Shown here: positions 8,411 through 17,094 of the stretch, in pieces | How the letters are laid out: every line of letters starts with the position of its first letter | Numbering within the stretch: the first letter of the stretch is position 1 | Source of the DNA: Pseudoalteromonas haloplanktis ATCC 14393 | GTDB lineage: Bacteria; Pseudomonadota; Gammaproteobacteria; Enterobacterales; Alteromonadaceae | NCBI RefSeq assembly: GCF_000238355.1 | Contig: NZ_AHCA01000006.1 | Location: forward strand, 186,001-250,000 | Direction of reading: 5' to 3' | Length of the DNA: 64,000 bases | Notes under the pieces: generated by a model | Databases searched by the model: none | What the model saw: the letters and a program-made list of their open reading frames with translations, nothing else | Told to the model about the DNA's origin: nothing | Position numbers and translations under genes: made by a program

Positions 8411-11068
8411 TTAAAATACTTTTTTCGGATTTATTGGTAATAACGATGCGAGTTGCGTCATTGCACGTGTTATAAAATTAATTAATGGTTTTAGCTGATT
8501 CGGAGCATGGAAAATCAAATTATTAAAGCCACGAATGCTAGTTGTAAATACTTTCTTAAAACTGTATGAAGGCTTGTCATGTTTAAAATTATCTTGCCAG
8601 TCAAGCCATGCATCCGCACGCGAAAAGGTGCATTGGATAAATGCTTTTTGTTTTTCTAAATTTAGATCCCGTAGCGTTAAGCCAATTTGTTTATCGCGGG
8701 TGTTACATATATAAGTAGGAAAAGAAAATTGTTTTTTCCCCCGGCTCATTAATAGTTCAATTTTGTCATTGGTTTTGCACATATGCTCATGCGCTGTCTC
8801 AATACCCACCCCATTATCAGAATAGTCGGTAATTTTAACTTTCATCGTTCGGCCGTTGCTAAGTCGAATAGCAGCGGGGAAGTTGGCTTTTATCCGGTGT
8901 GAGCTGCGCACTTGCTTTGCTTCTGCGGCAACCGCAACGGCTGCACCTAGAATCATGGTGTTATAACTGGCCCATAACATACTGATCAATAACACGCCTA
9001 TTTGTGAAGTATCGCCGAAAAACAACCGAAAAACGCCATAACACATGCCAATTACATTAAACGCGAGCAAAATAATATAAGGTTTAGAAATTAGCCAATC
9101 GTAGCGGGCTTTGTCATTAAAACCGCCTTTTTCGGTAACATTAAACTTGCCTTTATTGGGATTGAATAGCGCGACAGTGGTTGGTTTTAAGATATACCAA
9201 GCCAGTACGGACTCATAGACTTCTCCCCAATAAGAGTAGCGGTATTTTCCTTGGATGCGCGAATTGGTTATTTTTACTTGCAACAATGTCGGCACTATAT
9301 ATAAAAAGATCGCGATAAAAGGGGCGTAGATAATATAAGCGTTGAAATAAATCAGCGCCAGTGGTGCGGTTAAAAATACTATACGCGGAATACCGGATAA
9401 GAAGTGCAACATCGCATTGATATAACACAACCTTTGGCCAATATTTAAGCCCTTGCCCAATAAAGGGTTGTCGAGCCGGAAAATTTGCGCCATACCGCGA
9501 GCCCAACGAATACGTTGACCAATATGGGCTGATAAACTGTCTGTTGCAAGGCCGGCAGCTTGAGGAATATTGATATAGGTTGTTTTATAACCTGCTCGTT
9601 GCATACGCAGCGCTGTATGTGCATCCTCGGTAACGGTTTCTACTGCAAACCCTCCTATTTCTTCTAATGCTTGGCGCTTTAAAACAGCACATGAACCACA
9701 GAAAAATGTTGCATCCCACATGTCATTACCATCTTGGATCAATCCATAAAACAACATGTTTTCGTTTGGTATTTGGCGATGATTATTCAGATTTCGCTCA
9801 AAGGGGTCTGCTGAAAAAAAGTGATGCGGTGTTTGTACTAAACATACTTTACTATCGTTGATGAATTGTCCCATTGTCATCTGCAAAAATGAGCGGGCAG
9901 GAATGTGATCACAATCAAAAATAGCAATGTACTCTCCACTAGTATGCTTCATTGCATGATTCATATTACCTGCTTTGGCATGTTTGTGATCTGGACGGTC
10001 AAGATAACCAACTCCAATCTCATCAGCAAACTCTTTAAATTCAGGACGTTTCCCATCATCGAGGATATAAATATTAAGCTTGTCTGCAGGCCAGTCGATA
10101 CTTTGTGCTGCGATTGCAGTGGGTCTTACAACATTTAGTGGCTCATTGTAGGTTGGAATGTAGACATCAACCGTTGGCCATAAAGCGGTATCTTTATGCA
10201 ATGGAATTGGTTTTCTGTGTAATGGATTAATGGTTTGAAAAAAGCCGAGAATAAGCACCAACCAGGCATAACTTTCAGCGAGCAATAAACCAATCCCTAA
10301 AGTAAGAGCTAGCGGATCGTGCCAGTTTAAAGTATCGGTATAACGCCACCATAAATAACGTGTTGAGCTTGTTACCGCTAAGGTGATCATGGCAATGGTT
10401 GCCATTTGCCCTTTCACACGCCTGAGTGAATAGGAAACAAGTAAAATTAAACTGATGAAAATGGCTTGTGCTTCAAGGCTAAATGGCACAGTAACAAAAA
10501 TAACGACAGCTAGCGCCAGCAAACCATAAAACATGAAGTGTAAGAACCGGTTACGCCAAAGCTTGGCGCTTGCAATTTTTTGGTATGATTGAGTTGTTGA
10601 TTTACTACTACCTAGTAGCCACAGCCGTTTGCAACTTCGAACAAGCTTAGTATCTAAGTAGCGAATAAATCGAGCTGATTTTTGAAAGAATTTAGCGCTA
10701 TAGTGGGAGCGTATGCGATTTTTAGGCGCATTTTTTTTGACAGAGACGTTGAATAAAAGCAAATACAGACTTTGTAAAAAAATACGAATGCTGTTGGCTG
10801 GGGTGACAATTGGTTTACTTACGTGAGGGTACAGGTAAGCAAGCTTTGCTTTTAAGCGACGTTTATTATTGTTATCTAGCTTGATAAAAATACTCAGCAG
10901 TAACAACAAAAATGGCAGTAAAAACGCTGCTAATGCACTTACTTTATGTTGGTTAAAGTAACTATGGAATTTGAAAAAAAGAAATCTCACTATTTTTTTA
11001 GTGAAAAAAATACTTAAAAAGAGTGACATACTCTTTTGTGTTACACTTGCGCGGCTGGGTTTAGTCAT
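8411..11068 (-). CDS. bcsA: Cellulose synthase catalytic subunit BcsA (GT2 plus PilZ)
   Basis: The protein has 885 residues, close to E. coli BcsA (872). Multiple membrane spans flank a GT2 domain. Visible catalytic motifs are YIPTYNEP (303-310), DDG (337-339), DCD (385-387), TED (480-482) and QRIRW (518-522). The C-terminal PilZ domain has the c-di-GMP signature RSSHR (721-725) with DYSDNGVGI (748-756). It polymerises UDP-glucose into beta-1,4-glucan and extrudes it through the inner membrane when c-di-GMP is bound. The N-terminal ~150 residues are basic and hydrophobic, as in E. coli-type BcsA. The start overlaps the end of bcsQ by 8 bases. Confidence 0.97.
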   Translation of the reverse strand: MTKPSRASVTQKSMSLFLSIFFTKKIVRFLFFKFHSYFNQHKVSALAAFLLPFLLLLLSIFIKLDNNNKRRLKAKLAYLYPHVSKPIVTPANSIRIFLQSLYLLLFNVSVKKNAPKNRIRSHYSAKFFQKSARFIRYLDTKLVRSCKRLWLLGSSKSTTQSYQKIASAKLWRNRFLHFMFYGLLALAVVIFVTVPFSLEAQAIFISLILLVSYSLRRVKGQMATIAMITLAVTSSTRYLWWRYTDTLNWHDPLALTLGIGLLLAESYAWLVLILGFFQTINPLHRKPIPLHKDTALWPTVDVYIPTYNEPLNVVRPTAIAAQSIDWPADKLNIYILDDGKRPEFKEFADEIGVGYLDRPDHKHAKAGNMNHAMKHTSGEYIAIFDCDHIPARSFLQMTMGQFINDSKVCLVQTPHHFFSADPFERNLNNHRQIPNENMLFYGLIQDGNDMWDATFFCGSCAVLKRQALEEIGGFAVETVTEDAHTALRMQRAGYKTTYINIPQAAGLATDSLSAHIGQRIRWARGMAQIFRLDNPLLGKGLNIGQRLCYINAMLHFLSGIPRIVFLTAPLALIYFNAYIIYAPFIAIFLYIVPTLLQVKITNSRIQGKYRYSYWGEVYESVLAWYILKPTTVALFNPNKGKFNVTEKGGFNDKARYDWLISKPYIILLAFNVIGMCYGVFRLFFGDTSQIGVLLISMLWASYNTMILGAAVAVAAEAKQVRSSHRIKANFPAAIRLSNGRTMKVKITDYSDNGVGIETAHEHMCKTNDKIELLMSRGKKQFSFPTYICNTRDKQIGLTLRDLNLEKQKAFIQCTFSRADAWLDWQDNFKHDKPSYSFKKVFTTSIRGFNNLIFHAPNQLKPLINFITRAMTQLASLLPINPKKVF

Positions 11069-11780
11069 TGTGAGTCGCTCGGCTGACCAGCCAGCCTGCT
11101 AACGTTTCAAAATCATCATTGGCTACACTGTAAGGGGCGCAATTGACTGCGACATTTCTAAATGCAGTAGACTCACTAATGACTTCATCTTTATTGATAT
11201 ACAGAGGAGCTAATAATGGCACTTCTGATTGCCATAGCTGTAATAGATCAAATTCTAGCTCTGACGCTGAGTTATAACGATTCACTAAAAAGTAATGTTG
11301 CCAGTGATTTGTTTGTTGATTGAGCTTCAGTAAGCGCTTATAAATAAAACTGTGGCAAGTAGCATCACAATTAACGACCTCTAAAAAGATATCATCTGCG
11401 CATAAATTGAAGTGGTCTAAATCCAGATGGGCTGGGCAATCAAGTAATAGCCAGCTGTTGTCATCAACTTTCAATTGTTCACAATCACGGATCACAGTTT
11501 GCAATTCATTAAGACGACTTGGCTCACTACCAAAGGGTAAAAAAATGACGCCGTCACTGTCGCAGTGAAATTCAGCTAATGCAGCGTTCAATGAATTGTA
11601 GTTACTCCAGCCAGTGTTGTGCTCCCAGCTTAAGCCTAAATGCAAGCCAAGGTCATTTTTGGGATCAAGATCGAGCACAATCACGTTAGTATTGGATTTT
11701 TTCAGTGCGCAGGCGAGATTCGCAACAATTGCAGTTGCACCCGTTCCACCTTTTATTCCTTTAAGGTAAATCTTTCTCAT
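11061..11780 (-). CDS. bcsQ: Cellulose biosynthesis ATPase BcsQ (MinD/ParA-like, SIMIBI)
   Basis: The protein has 239 residues. The N-terminus has a MinD-type deviant Walker A, KGIKGGTGATAIVANLA, followed by VIVLDLDPKND and later WLLLDCPAHL. The residue that is the P-loop lysine in classic ParA/MinD (KGGxGKT) is Ala here; E. coli BcsQ also departs from the consensus at this place. In E. coli BcsQ is needed for cellulose synthesis and forms a complex with BcsR and BcsE at the cytoplasmic face of BcsA. It lies 6 bases after bcsR and overlaps bcsA by 8. Confidence 0.9.
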   Translation of the reverse strand: MRKIYLKGIKGGTGATAIVANLACALKKSNTNVIVLDLDPKNDLGLHLGLSWEHNTGWSNYNSLNAALAEFHCDSDGVIFLPFGSEPSRLNELQTVIRDCEQLKVDDNSWLLLDCPAHLDLDHFNLCADDIFLEVVNCDATCHSFIYKRLLKLNQQTNHWQHYFLVNRYNSASELEFDLLQLWQSEVPLLAPLYINKDEVISESTAFRNVAVNCAPYSVANDDFETLAGWLVSRATHND

Positions 11781-11786
11781 TTTTGG

Positions 11787-11996
11787 CTAGTTACTTTTAG
11801 TTCGACCCTGCGATAATGCGTGTGTATGTACCGATGATGAAACATCTTTGATTAAAGGGTATTTATTAATTGTCTGTAAGTTTTTCTGCACATCAACAAT
11901 TTCAACATACTGTTGGTTTTTACCACCAAAACGTCGCAATAAGTTAGTAATATCATATTGCGTAAGGATAGTTGAATTTTTCACAACATGAGTCAT
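11787..11996 (-). CDS. bcsR: Small cellulose biosynthesis protein BcsR
   Basis: The protein has 69 residues. The central part (DITNLLRRFGG, then QYVEI, then INKYPLIKDV) matches the pattern of E. coli BcsR: a helix of the DIxxL type, a short Y-rich linker and a KRWPLL-like end. BcsR in E. coli is a folding partner of BcsQ and part of the BcsR-BcsQ-BcsE regulatory complex. It is the first gene of the minus-strand operon, with a strong site (AGGGG) 8 bases before the ATG. The C-terminal ~20 residues are longer than in E. coli. The family call rests on weak short-protein similarity plus decisive position. Confidence 0.8.
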   Translation of the reverse strand: MTHVVKNSTILTQYDITNLLRRFGGKNQQYVEIVDVQKNLQTINKYPLIKDVSSSVHTHALSQGRTKSN

Positions 11997-12116
11997 TTTA
12001 ATACCCCTAATAACATAATTTGACTAACTTATTTTCTAACAAGGTAATTTGGGGTACATTATATACATACCCAAGCACAAAACTAGTCGTAAAGTATTTT
12101 TTATAGGATAATATTC
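11997..12116. promoter_or_regulatory. Divergent promoter region between bcsR and bcsE
   Basis: This 120-base region drives bcsRQABZC leftward and bcsEFG rightward. A TATAAT -10 lies on the minus strand (complement of 12058-12063), about 60 bases before bcsR; no good -35 accompanies it. A dyad with five-base arms, TTGGG (12049-12053) and CCCAA (12070-12074), is centred on that -10 and could be an operator. The regulator is not identifiable from sequence. Confidence 0.45.
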
Positions 12117-13736
12117 GTGCCTAACTTCAAAATTGAAGGGCTAAATTCAGCTTTAGTGTATTTAAAGGATAGCGCTAATTATACGCTATTAGCGCCTTTA
12201 GAGAATCAAGTAGTTGAGTTAGCATTACAGTTATTACCTGATATGACTGGAGATGTTTTTATCCTTTCGGAGCAGATTGATTTATTTTTTGAATCTGCGC
12301 AATCAGCACATTTAAATGCACTTTATGAACAGGGTAAAGTACACCCGTTTTCTTTTAACTCTGATCCAATTGTTAATCAAGTCAGTACATTTAACCGCTC
12401 TATCATCAATGAGTTAAAGGCATATAAAGAATTAAAAAATAGCCTTGTCTTGATACACTTTAATGCAACATTAATTACTCATGATTCAACAACTCAACTG
12501 CATGATAAACTTGCACTCTACAGTAAATTAGCTACTACTTACCAGTTAACCGTGGTTTTTATAATTACTGGTTCTGATATTGTTCATATGCGTAAAGAAA
12601 TTCAAAAGCACAGTAGATTATTGGATGGTATTTTATATGTTAGTAATGACGCCTCCTTACTGACATTAGAATATGACTATTGGCGCCATAATGAAGGTGT
12701 CATAGCGCAAGAAACAGTGTATTTAGACATTGTCGATGGTTACCGCGTTACTCGCGGTCACTTTGATGAAATGCAAAGCGATGGATTAAATCAAGATTTT
12801 GATGAAAATGATGTTTGGCTGGTGAAAAGTGTTGTGCCAGAGGGCACTAAATTACCTCATTACTACCATGTGACCAGTGATAACGATGCCCTTTACCAGC
12901 AAGCTAGCCAAATGAAAGCAGCTACGTTGGTGTTTTCTGTTACTCGTTATACAGACCTTGCTGCATTGGCAAGGCAATGCTTTACACTTAGAAAACACTG
13001 TGGCAAAAAGCTGAAATTGGTTATCCAAAATGTTGATGGCATTATTCGCCATCAAGATGAGTGCTTATTTTTAACCCTAGGGGTGAACCTTATTCTGTAT
13101 AGTTTCTCAGAGCCATCGCGATTGCTGTCACAAATTCAATCTATTCAAGGATTTCATTTCTCGCGACCTTTACCGCACTCTATTGAGCATGTACTGCAGT
13201 ATAGCGAAAGTGCGCAGGCGAAAGGGTTTCTACCCTTTATGCAATTTGCTGATCAAGTGGTCAGTTATAGCAATTCAGCCGTTAACCTTGGGGTTAGTGG
13301 GGTGCTGGTAGTATTACAGCTGTTACCGCGTATAGAGGCAATACACCCGTTGCAATTGTTTCATGTTAAGCGTGAAGGCGACATTTTTAGTACTGTGGGT
13401 AATCAGGTATTTTTGTATTTACATGCGTGTCGTGAACATGACGTTGAAAATGCAATTAAACACTTATTCAAGCTACAAATCTCGGATTTTTTTGAGTCAA
13501 AAAGTGTACTTGCTGATCACTTTTTTATTCAGCAAGAATGTCGCCGTTTAAAACGTCATTATACGGACGCAGAAATACCTGATTACACAATGCAATTAAA
13601 AGAAAATGTGAGCTATATTTTTGATCCTAAGTCGGCTGATATTGCCACTTTAAATACCGCCATACCTGAATTCAAAAAAGTGATTCGGCCATTTGCAACT
13701 AAATACCCAATGACCTTAAAGGATAAGAGCTCATGA
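12117..13736 (+). CDS. bcsE: c-di-GMP-binding cellulose regulator BcsE
   Basis: The protein has 539 residues; E. coli BcsE has about 523. The GTG start at 12117 is preceded by AGGATA. The protein shows the BcsE plan: a REC-like and a degenerate NTPase-like N-terminal region, then a degenerate GGDEF-like module. The C-terminal module contains an I-site-like REGD at residues 419-422 (RxGD), which binds c-di-GMP in enterobacterial BcsE. BcsE recruits BcsR-Q and boosts synthesis. It is first in bcsE-F-G and overlaps bcsF by ATGA. Confidence 0.9.
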   Translation: MPNFKIEGLNSALVYLKDSANYTLLAPLENQVVELALQLLPDMTGDVFILSEQIDLFFESAQSAHLNALYEQGKVHPFSFNSDPIVNQVSTFNRSIINELKAYKELKNSLVLIHFNATLITHDSTTQLHDKLALYSKLATTYQLTVVFIITGSDIVHMRKEIQKHSRLLDGILYVSNDASLLTLEYDYWRHNEGVIAQETVYLDIVDGYRVTRGHFDEMQSDGLNQDFDENDVWLVKSVVPEGTKLPHYYHVTSDNDALYQQASQMKAATLVFSVTRYTDLAALARQCFTLRKHCGKKLKLVIQNVDGIIRHQDECLFLTLGVNLILYSFSEPSRLLSQIQSIQGFHFSRPLPHSIEHVLQYSESAQAKGFLPFMQFADQVVSYSNSAVNLGVSGVLVVLQLLPRIEAIHPLQLFHVKREGDIFSTVGNQVFLYLHACREHDVENAIKHLFKLQISDFFESKSVLADHFFIQQECRRLKRHYTDAEIPDYTMQLKENVSYIFDPKSADIATLNTAIPEFKKVIRPFATKYPMTLKDKSS

Positions 13737-13909
13737 ATTTAGACCAGTTTTTTATCACATTCATTTTAGCGTTATTATTGGGGATCGTGTTAAGTCAGGT
13801 TGGCAAGGGAATGTTTGTTTATCTTGTAAGGTACTATCGAAAACTGACATTTCGTCATGTTGTGTTAATACCTTATTCACCGAAAAAAGTAAAAAAGGAC
13901 AGTAAGTGA
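13733..13909 (+). CDS. bcsF: Small inner-membrane cellulose protein BcsF
   Basis: A 58-residue reading frame that begins with the ATGA overlapping the bcsE stop and ends with the GTGA overlapping the bcsG start. It has one membrane helix (about residues 6-21, FFITFILALLLGIVLS) and a basic cytoplasmic tail with YLVRYYRKL and PYSPKKVKK. In E. coli BcsF anchors BcsE to the membrane and to BcsG. Translational coupling on both sides and the single-span architecture support the call. Confidence 0.85.
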   Translation: MNLDQFFITFILALLLGIVLSQVGKGMFVYLVRYYRKLTFRHVVLIPYSPKKVKKDSK

Positions 13910-15483
13910 AGCTCACCGGTTTAGGGGTTTGGAATTTATATTTTCTATTAAAATTTGTGTTGTTTATTCGTGGTGATATTTCATTTCATTTTTTGGAAAA
14001 TCTCGCTTTATTTAGCTTTTTAGCCTTGTCATTTAGCAAGCCATTAGTACAACGTAGCAAACATGTAATTGCGGTGGTGGCTGCAGTTGTACTGCTTTAC
14101 TATGACTCGTGGTTACCACCTATTTCACGGTTAACGAAACAGGCCGCTAATGTACAAGATTTTAGTATTGGTTACTTTTTAGAGATCAGTTCAAGAGTGG
14201 TCAATGTTGATTTACTACTTGGTATTTTTGTTGCGGCTATTTTTTATTGGTATACAGCAAAATGGCTGCGTTATACCAGTTTTTCATTGTTAGGTTTTGG
14301 CTACGTTTATTGGCTGAGTACTTCAGTGCAACTGCCTTTAGAGTCTGCACCCGTTGTGAGAAATAGTCGTGAAAGTGCAGTAACAAACACACAAGTTGAT
14401 GTAGTGAATACTCAGCAAACACCGGATCAACAATTACAGCGTTTTTATCAACAGCAAAGTTTGCTAACGAGCAATTTCCCAGCAGCTATAACTGGTGAAT
14501 CATTTGATGTTTTAATTCTGAATGTGTGCTCTATTGCGAATGCTGATTTAGAGGCGATTGGTGTTGATGTAAATGAATTATTTGCTGATTTTGATATTTT
14601 GTTTAGCGATTTTAATTCAGCCACATCATACAGTGGTCCTGCAGCAATAAGGTTGCTAAGAGCCAGTTGCGGACAAACTAGTCAGCAGCAGTTATTTAAA
14701 CCTGCCGCGCAGCAGTGCCACTTATTTAGTAACTTGGAAAAGTTAGGCTATAACACACAGGTTGCAATGAATCATGATGGTCACTTTGATGATTTTAAAG
14801 GATTGATCAGTACCTATGGTGGTATTAAAGTGCCAACATTGGACTTTACTAATTATTCACCGGCACAGTATGGCTTTGATGATAAACCCATCTATTCAGA
14901 TCAAGATGTACTTGCTAATTGGCTAAAATCGCAACCACAAAGTAATACTCCGCGAGCGCTGTATTACAATACCATTAGTTTACATGACGGCAATCAAGTG
15001 GCTGGGCAAAGGCGAATGAGCAGTATTGAAAGCTACCCTCGTAGGCAGCAGCAGTTATTCTCTGATATTGGCCAGTTTATTGCGCAGCTAGAAAAGCAGG
15101 GCCGTAATACATTGCTGATGGTTGTACCTGAGCATGGCGCCGCGCTTACTGGCGATAAGGTGCAGTTTTCAGGTTTGCGTGAAATACCGAGTCCAAGAAT
15201 TGTATCAGTACCAACGGCGGTGAAGTTTATTGGTGCAAATGTAAAACATTCAGGATTAATTGAAGTGTCTGACCCTACAAGTTACTTCGCGTTGTCAGAG
15301 TTAGTAAGCCGAGCACTGCGTAATGATGTTTTTTCAGGGGCGGGCTCTATTCGCGCACTATTAGAGAACTTACCTGTTGCACCTAAAGTTGCTGAAAACC
15401 AAGACACCATTATGATGTATATAAATAAGCGCCCATATATTCAACTTGATGGCGGAGAATGGACAGCTTATCCGCAAAACTAA
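13906..15483 (+). CDS. bcsG: Cellulose phosphoethanolamine transferase BcsG
   Basis: The protein has 525 residues with a GTG start overlapping bcsF. The first ~140 residues hold several membrane helices; a periplasmic alkaline-phosphatase-superfamily domain starts near 195. Active-site features known from E. coli BcsG are present in order: C208 (LILNVCS), the nucleophile S243 in SATSYSGPAAIRLLRASCGQ and the zinc pair E409-H410 (VVPEHGAAL). It moves phosphoethanolamine from phosphatidylethanolamine onto glucose O6 of nascent cellulose. Its presence predicts pEtN-cellulose here. Confidence 0.94.
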   Translation: MKLTGLGVWNLYFLLKFVLFIRGDISFHFLENLALFSFLALSFSKPLVQRSKHVIAVVAAVVLLYYDSWLPPISRLTKQAANVQDFSIGYFLEISSRVVNVDLLLGIFVAAIFYWYTAKWLRYTSFSLLGFGYVYWLSTSVQLPLESAPVVRNSRESAVTNTQVDVVNTQQTPDQQLQRFYQQQSLLTSNFPAAITGESFDVLILNVCSIANADLEAIGVDVNELFADFDILFSDFNSATSYSGPAAIRLLRASCGQTSQQQLFKPAAQQCHLFSNLEKLGYNTQVAMNHDGHFDDFKGLISTYGGIKVPTLDFTNYSPAQYGFDDKPIYSDQDVLANWLKSQPQSNTPRALYYNTISLHDGNQVAGQRRMSSIESYPRRQQQLFSDIGQFIAQLEKQGRNTLLMVVPEHGAALTGDKVQFSGLREIPSPRIVSVPTAVKFIGANVKHSGLIEVSDPTSYFALSELVSRALRNDVFSGAGSIRALLENLPVAPKVAENQDTIMMYINKRPYIQLDGGEWTAYPQN

Positions 15484-15513
15484 TCCAGTTCAGCTAGTCT
15501 ATTTTAACTACGA

Positions 15514-15543
15514 AAAAGCCGAGTAATAATTTACTCGGCTTTT
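15514..15543. terminator. Bidirectional terminator between bcsG and the convergent secreted-protein gene
   Basis: A 13-bp perfect stem (AAAAGCCGAGTAA / TTACTCGGCTTTT) with a 4-base loop TAAT. Its A-rich and T-rich flanks allow it to end transcription from both strands. It sits 30 bases after the bcsG stop and 24 bases beyond the end of the opposing gene. Confidence 0.85.
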
Positions 15544-15567
15544 GGTAACCTTTAAGACGTTTTTTGC

Positions 15568-16782
15568 TTAGTGGCAGTAGTTACTATCAACAAACGTTAA
15601 ATCATTAACATGTGAAGGGCCATCCATTACGAATGTTGCCGCAGCTGTATTCTGATCGAGCATATAGATTTTTGCGTTCTCGCCTTTTACACGTCCTGAT
15701 ACATAAATAGTACCATCAGCAGCAATTGCAATCCCTGATGCTTGAGCCACATTATGCTCGCCAACTAATGATAACTCCATAGAGCCTTGGTCAAGTGTAT
15801 AAAGTGCTTTACCAGTAAGCACATAAAGTATGTTGTTATCAGCTGAGTATGCAATGTCACCATCGGCAAATGAGTCACCAGGGAAGCTCAGTTTACCAAG
15901 TACAGTTTTATCACCTGTAGTAAGGTCAAAATCATACATGTACGTTTTACTCGTTGCACGTAATGTGGTGCCATCAGCGCTCATTACAGAACGGTAAATT
16001 GGGTAAGACGTTGCTGATGTAACTAGCGCTTGCTCATTTGTTGCAAGATCAAGAGAAAGAATTTGTGACTCTTTCGTAGTACTATCTAGCTGCTCCATAA
16101 AATATAAAACACCATCATGAGATGCAATATTCGATGCCGTATTAGTTAAACCCGCAACCGTTGAATAAGTATTTGTTTGTGTATCAAAGTGATAAACAAA
16201 GCCATCTTCATTTGAGCCAAAGTTATTAATGCCATATAAGCCAGATGCACATTTGGCAGTCACTTGAACATTATCAATTAAGGCACCTAAACTATCTGAC
16301 TTGCCAGCACCAGCAAACTTAAGCTCAGTTGCCGACGAGCTGGATTTTACCGTGTAGGTAAATTTTTGCCAACCGCGTGTTGTAGAATTTAAGGTATCTA
16401 ATAACTCGCCATCCCAATAAACTTCAGCTTTGTTGGTGGTTGTATTACCACTTACGCGTGCAGAGTAATAAAAGCTTATTTCATAGTTATGATCGGCTTC
16501 AGTATCTAATGTTTGCATCACATTATAATTGGCTGTTGAGTCCAACTCTAAATACTGAACTCCTTCTTGGGCAGTGATCAGACCAAGCCGATTGGTTTGG
16601 ATTTCAAATTTAGCATTGTTTGAACGCTGCCAACCTGGGAGGTTATTTAATAAACTCCATTGTCCAGAAATTGTTGCAGTATTTTCAAAAGAACCATTAG
16701 TAACTAAATTTGTTGATGCTGCTGCAAAGCCTGAAGCAATTATTAAAGGTAATGTTGCAAGCTTAAAGAATGATTTTTTCAT
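15568..16782 (-). CDS. Secreted two-domain protein: DUF642/CBM-like jelly roll plus beta-propeller-like repeats
   Basis: The protein has 404 residues with a Sec signal peptide (1-22, ending SGFAAAS). Residues ~23-175 begin LVTNGSFE, then NLPGWQR, YLELDS and LIDNVQV. This is the order seen in DUF642/galactose-binding-like carbohydrate modules. Residues ~180-404 are short repeats with SxDGTTL, SADNNILYVL and AADGTIYVSG turns, as in a six- or seven-blade propeller. No catalytic motif is evident. A good GGAG site precedes the ATG. It lies between the cellulose and the polyglutamate-like loci and has its own promoter, so it may bind one of the polymers; that is inference. Confidence 0.8.
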   Translation of the reverse strand: MKKSFFKLATLPLIIASGFAAASTNLVTNGSFENTATISGQWSLLNNLPGWQRSNNAKFEIQTNRLGLITAQEGVQYLELDSTANYNVMQTLDTEADHNYEISFYYSARVSGNTTTNKAEVYWDGELLDTLNSTTRGWQKFTYTVKSSSSATELKFAGAGKSDSLGALIDNVQVTAKCASGLYGINNFGSNEDGFVYHFDTQTNTYSTVAGLTNTASNIASHDGVLYFMEQLDSTTKESQILSLDLATNEQALVTSATSYPIYRSVMSADGTTLRATSKTYMYDFDLTTGDKTVLGKLSFPGDSFADGDIAYSADNNILYVLTGKALYTLDQGSMELSLVGEHNVAQASGIAIAADGTIYVSGRVKGENAKIYMLDQNTAAATFVMDGPSHVNDLTFVDSNYCH

Positions 16783-16814
16783 TTGTTTCTCCTACCAAAA
16801 GGTTTGAATTTCTT

Positions 16815-16836
16815 TTGTTAACATTTAATTTAACAA
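16815..16836. promoter_or_regulatory. Inverted repeat in the leader of the secreted-protein gene
   Basis: TTGTTAA-N8-TTAACAA lies between the predicted -10 and the start of the minus-strand gene ending at 16782. It may be an operator or an mRNA hairpin. No regulator can be named. Confidence 0.35.
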
Positions 16837-16847
16837 TTTATGGTACT

Positions 16848-16877
16848 ATTGTACTGTATTTTTTTCTTTTCGGTCAA
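16848..16877 (-). promoter_or_regulatory. Sigma-70 promoter of the secreted-protein gene
   Basis: On the minus strand TTGACC (complement of 16872-16877) and TACAAT (complement of 16848-16853) are 18 bases apart. A start site near 16841 would give a leader of about 58 bases. Confidence 0.6.
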
Positions 16878-17094
16878 ATGTTGAACATGGTGGTTTTTGC
16901 AATAATCATGGTGTTTGTTCTTATTTTAAAAACAATTTATTGATAAACAGCAACTTAGTTATTTAATTATTTTTTAAATAATTTCATTTTATTTTGTTGA
17001 AGTGATTACCGTCGTTTTTGGTGTAGTACGTTCGTTTGAGAGAGGCTGCAAAGCCTAGTAATTAAGACTTTGCAGGTTTTAGGCGTGAATAGGG
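16878..17094. other. Gene-free AT-rich spacer after the polyglutamate-like operon
   Basis: With the promoter region to its left this makes a 312-base stretch without a gene. It contains only AT-rich sequence and an 8-bp inverted repeat, CTGCAAAG (17046-17053) and CTTTGCAG (17068-17075), just beyond the operon's last stop codon. On the minus strand no T-tract follows, so it is a doubtful terminator. I see no other structure. Confidence 0.4.

Noticed and set aside
17046..17075. Inverted repeat after the PgsB-like gene as a terminator
   Set aside because: The stem is 8 bp with a 14-base loop and no T-tract in the direction of the operon. Kept only as a note in the spacer entry.
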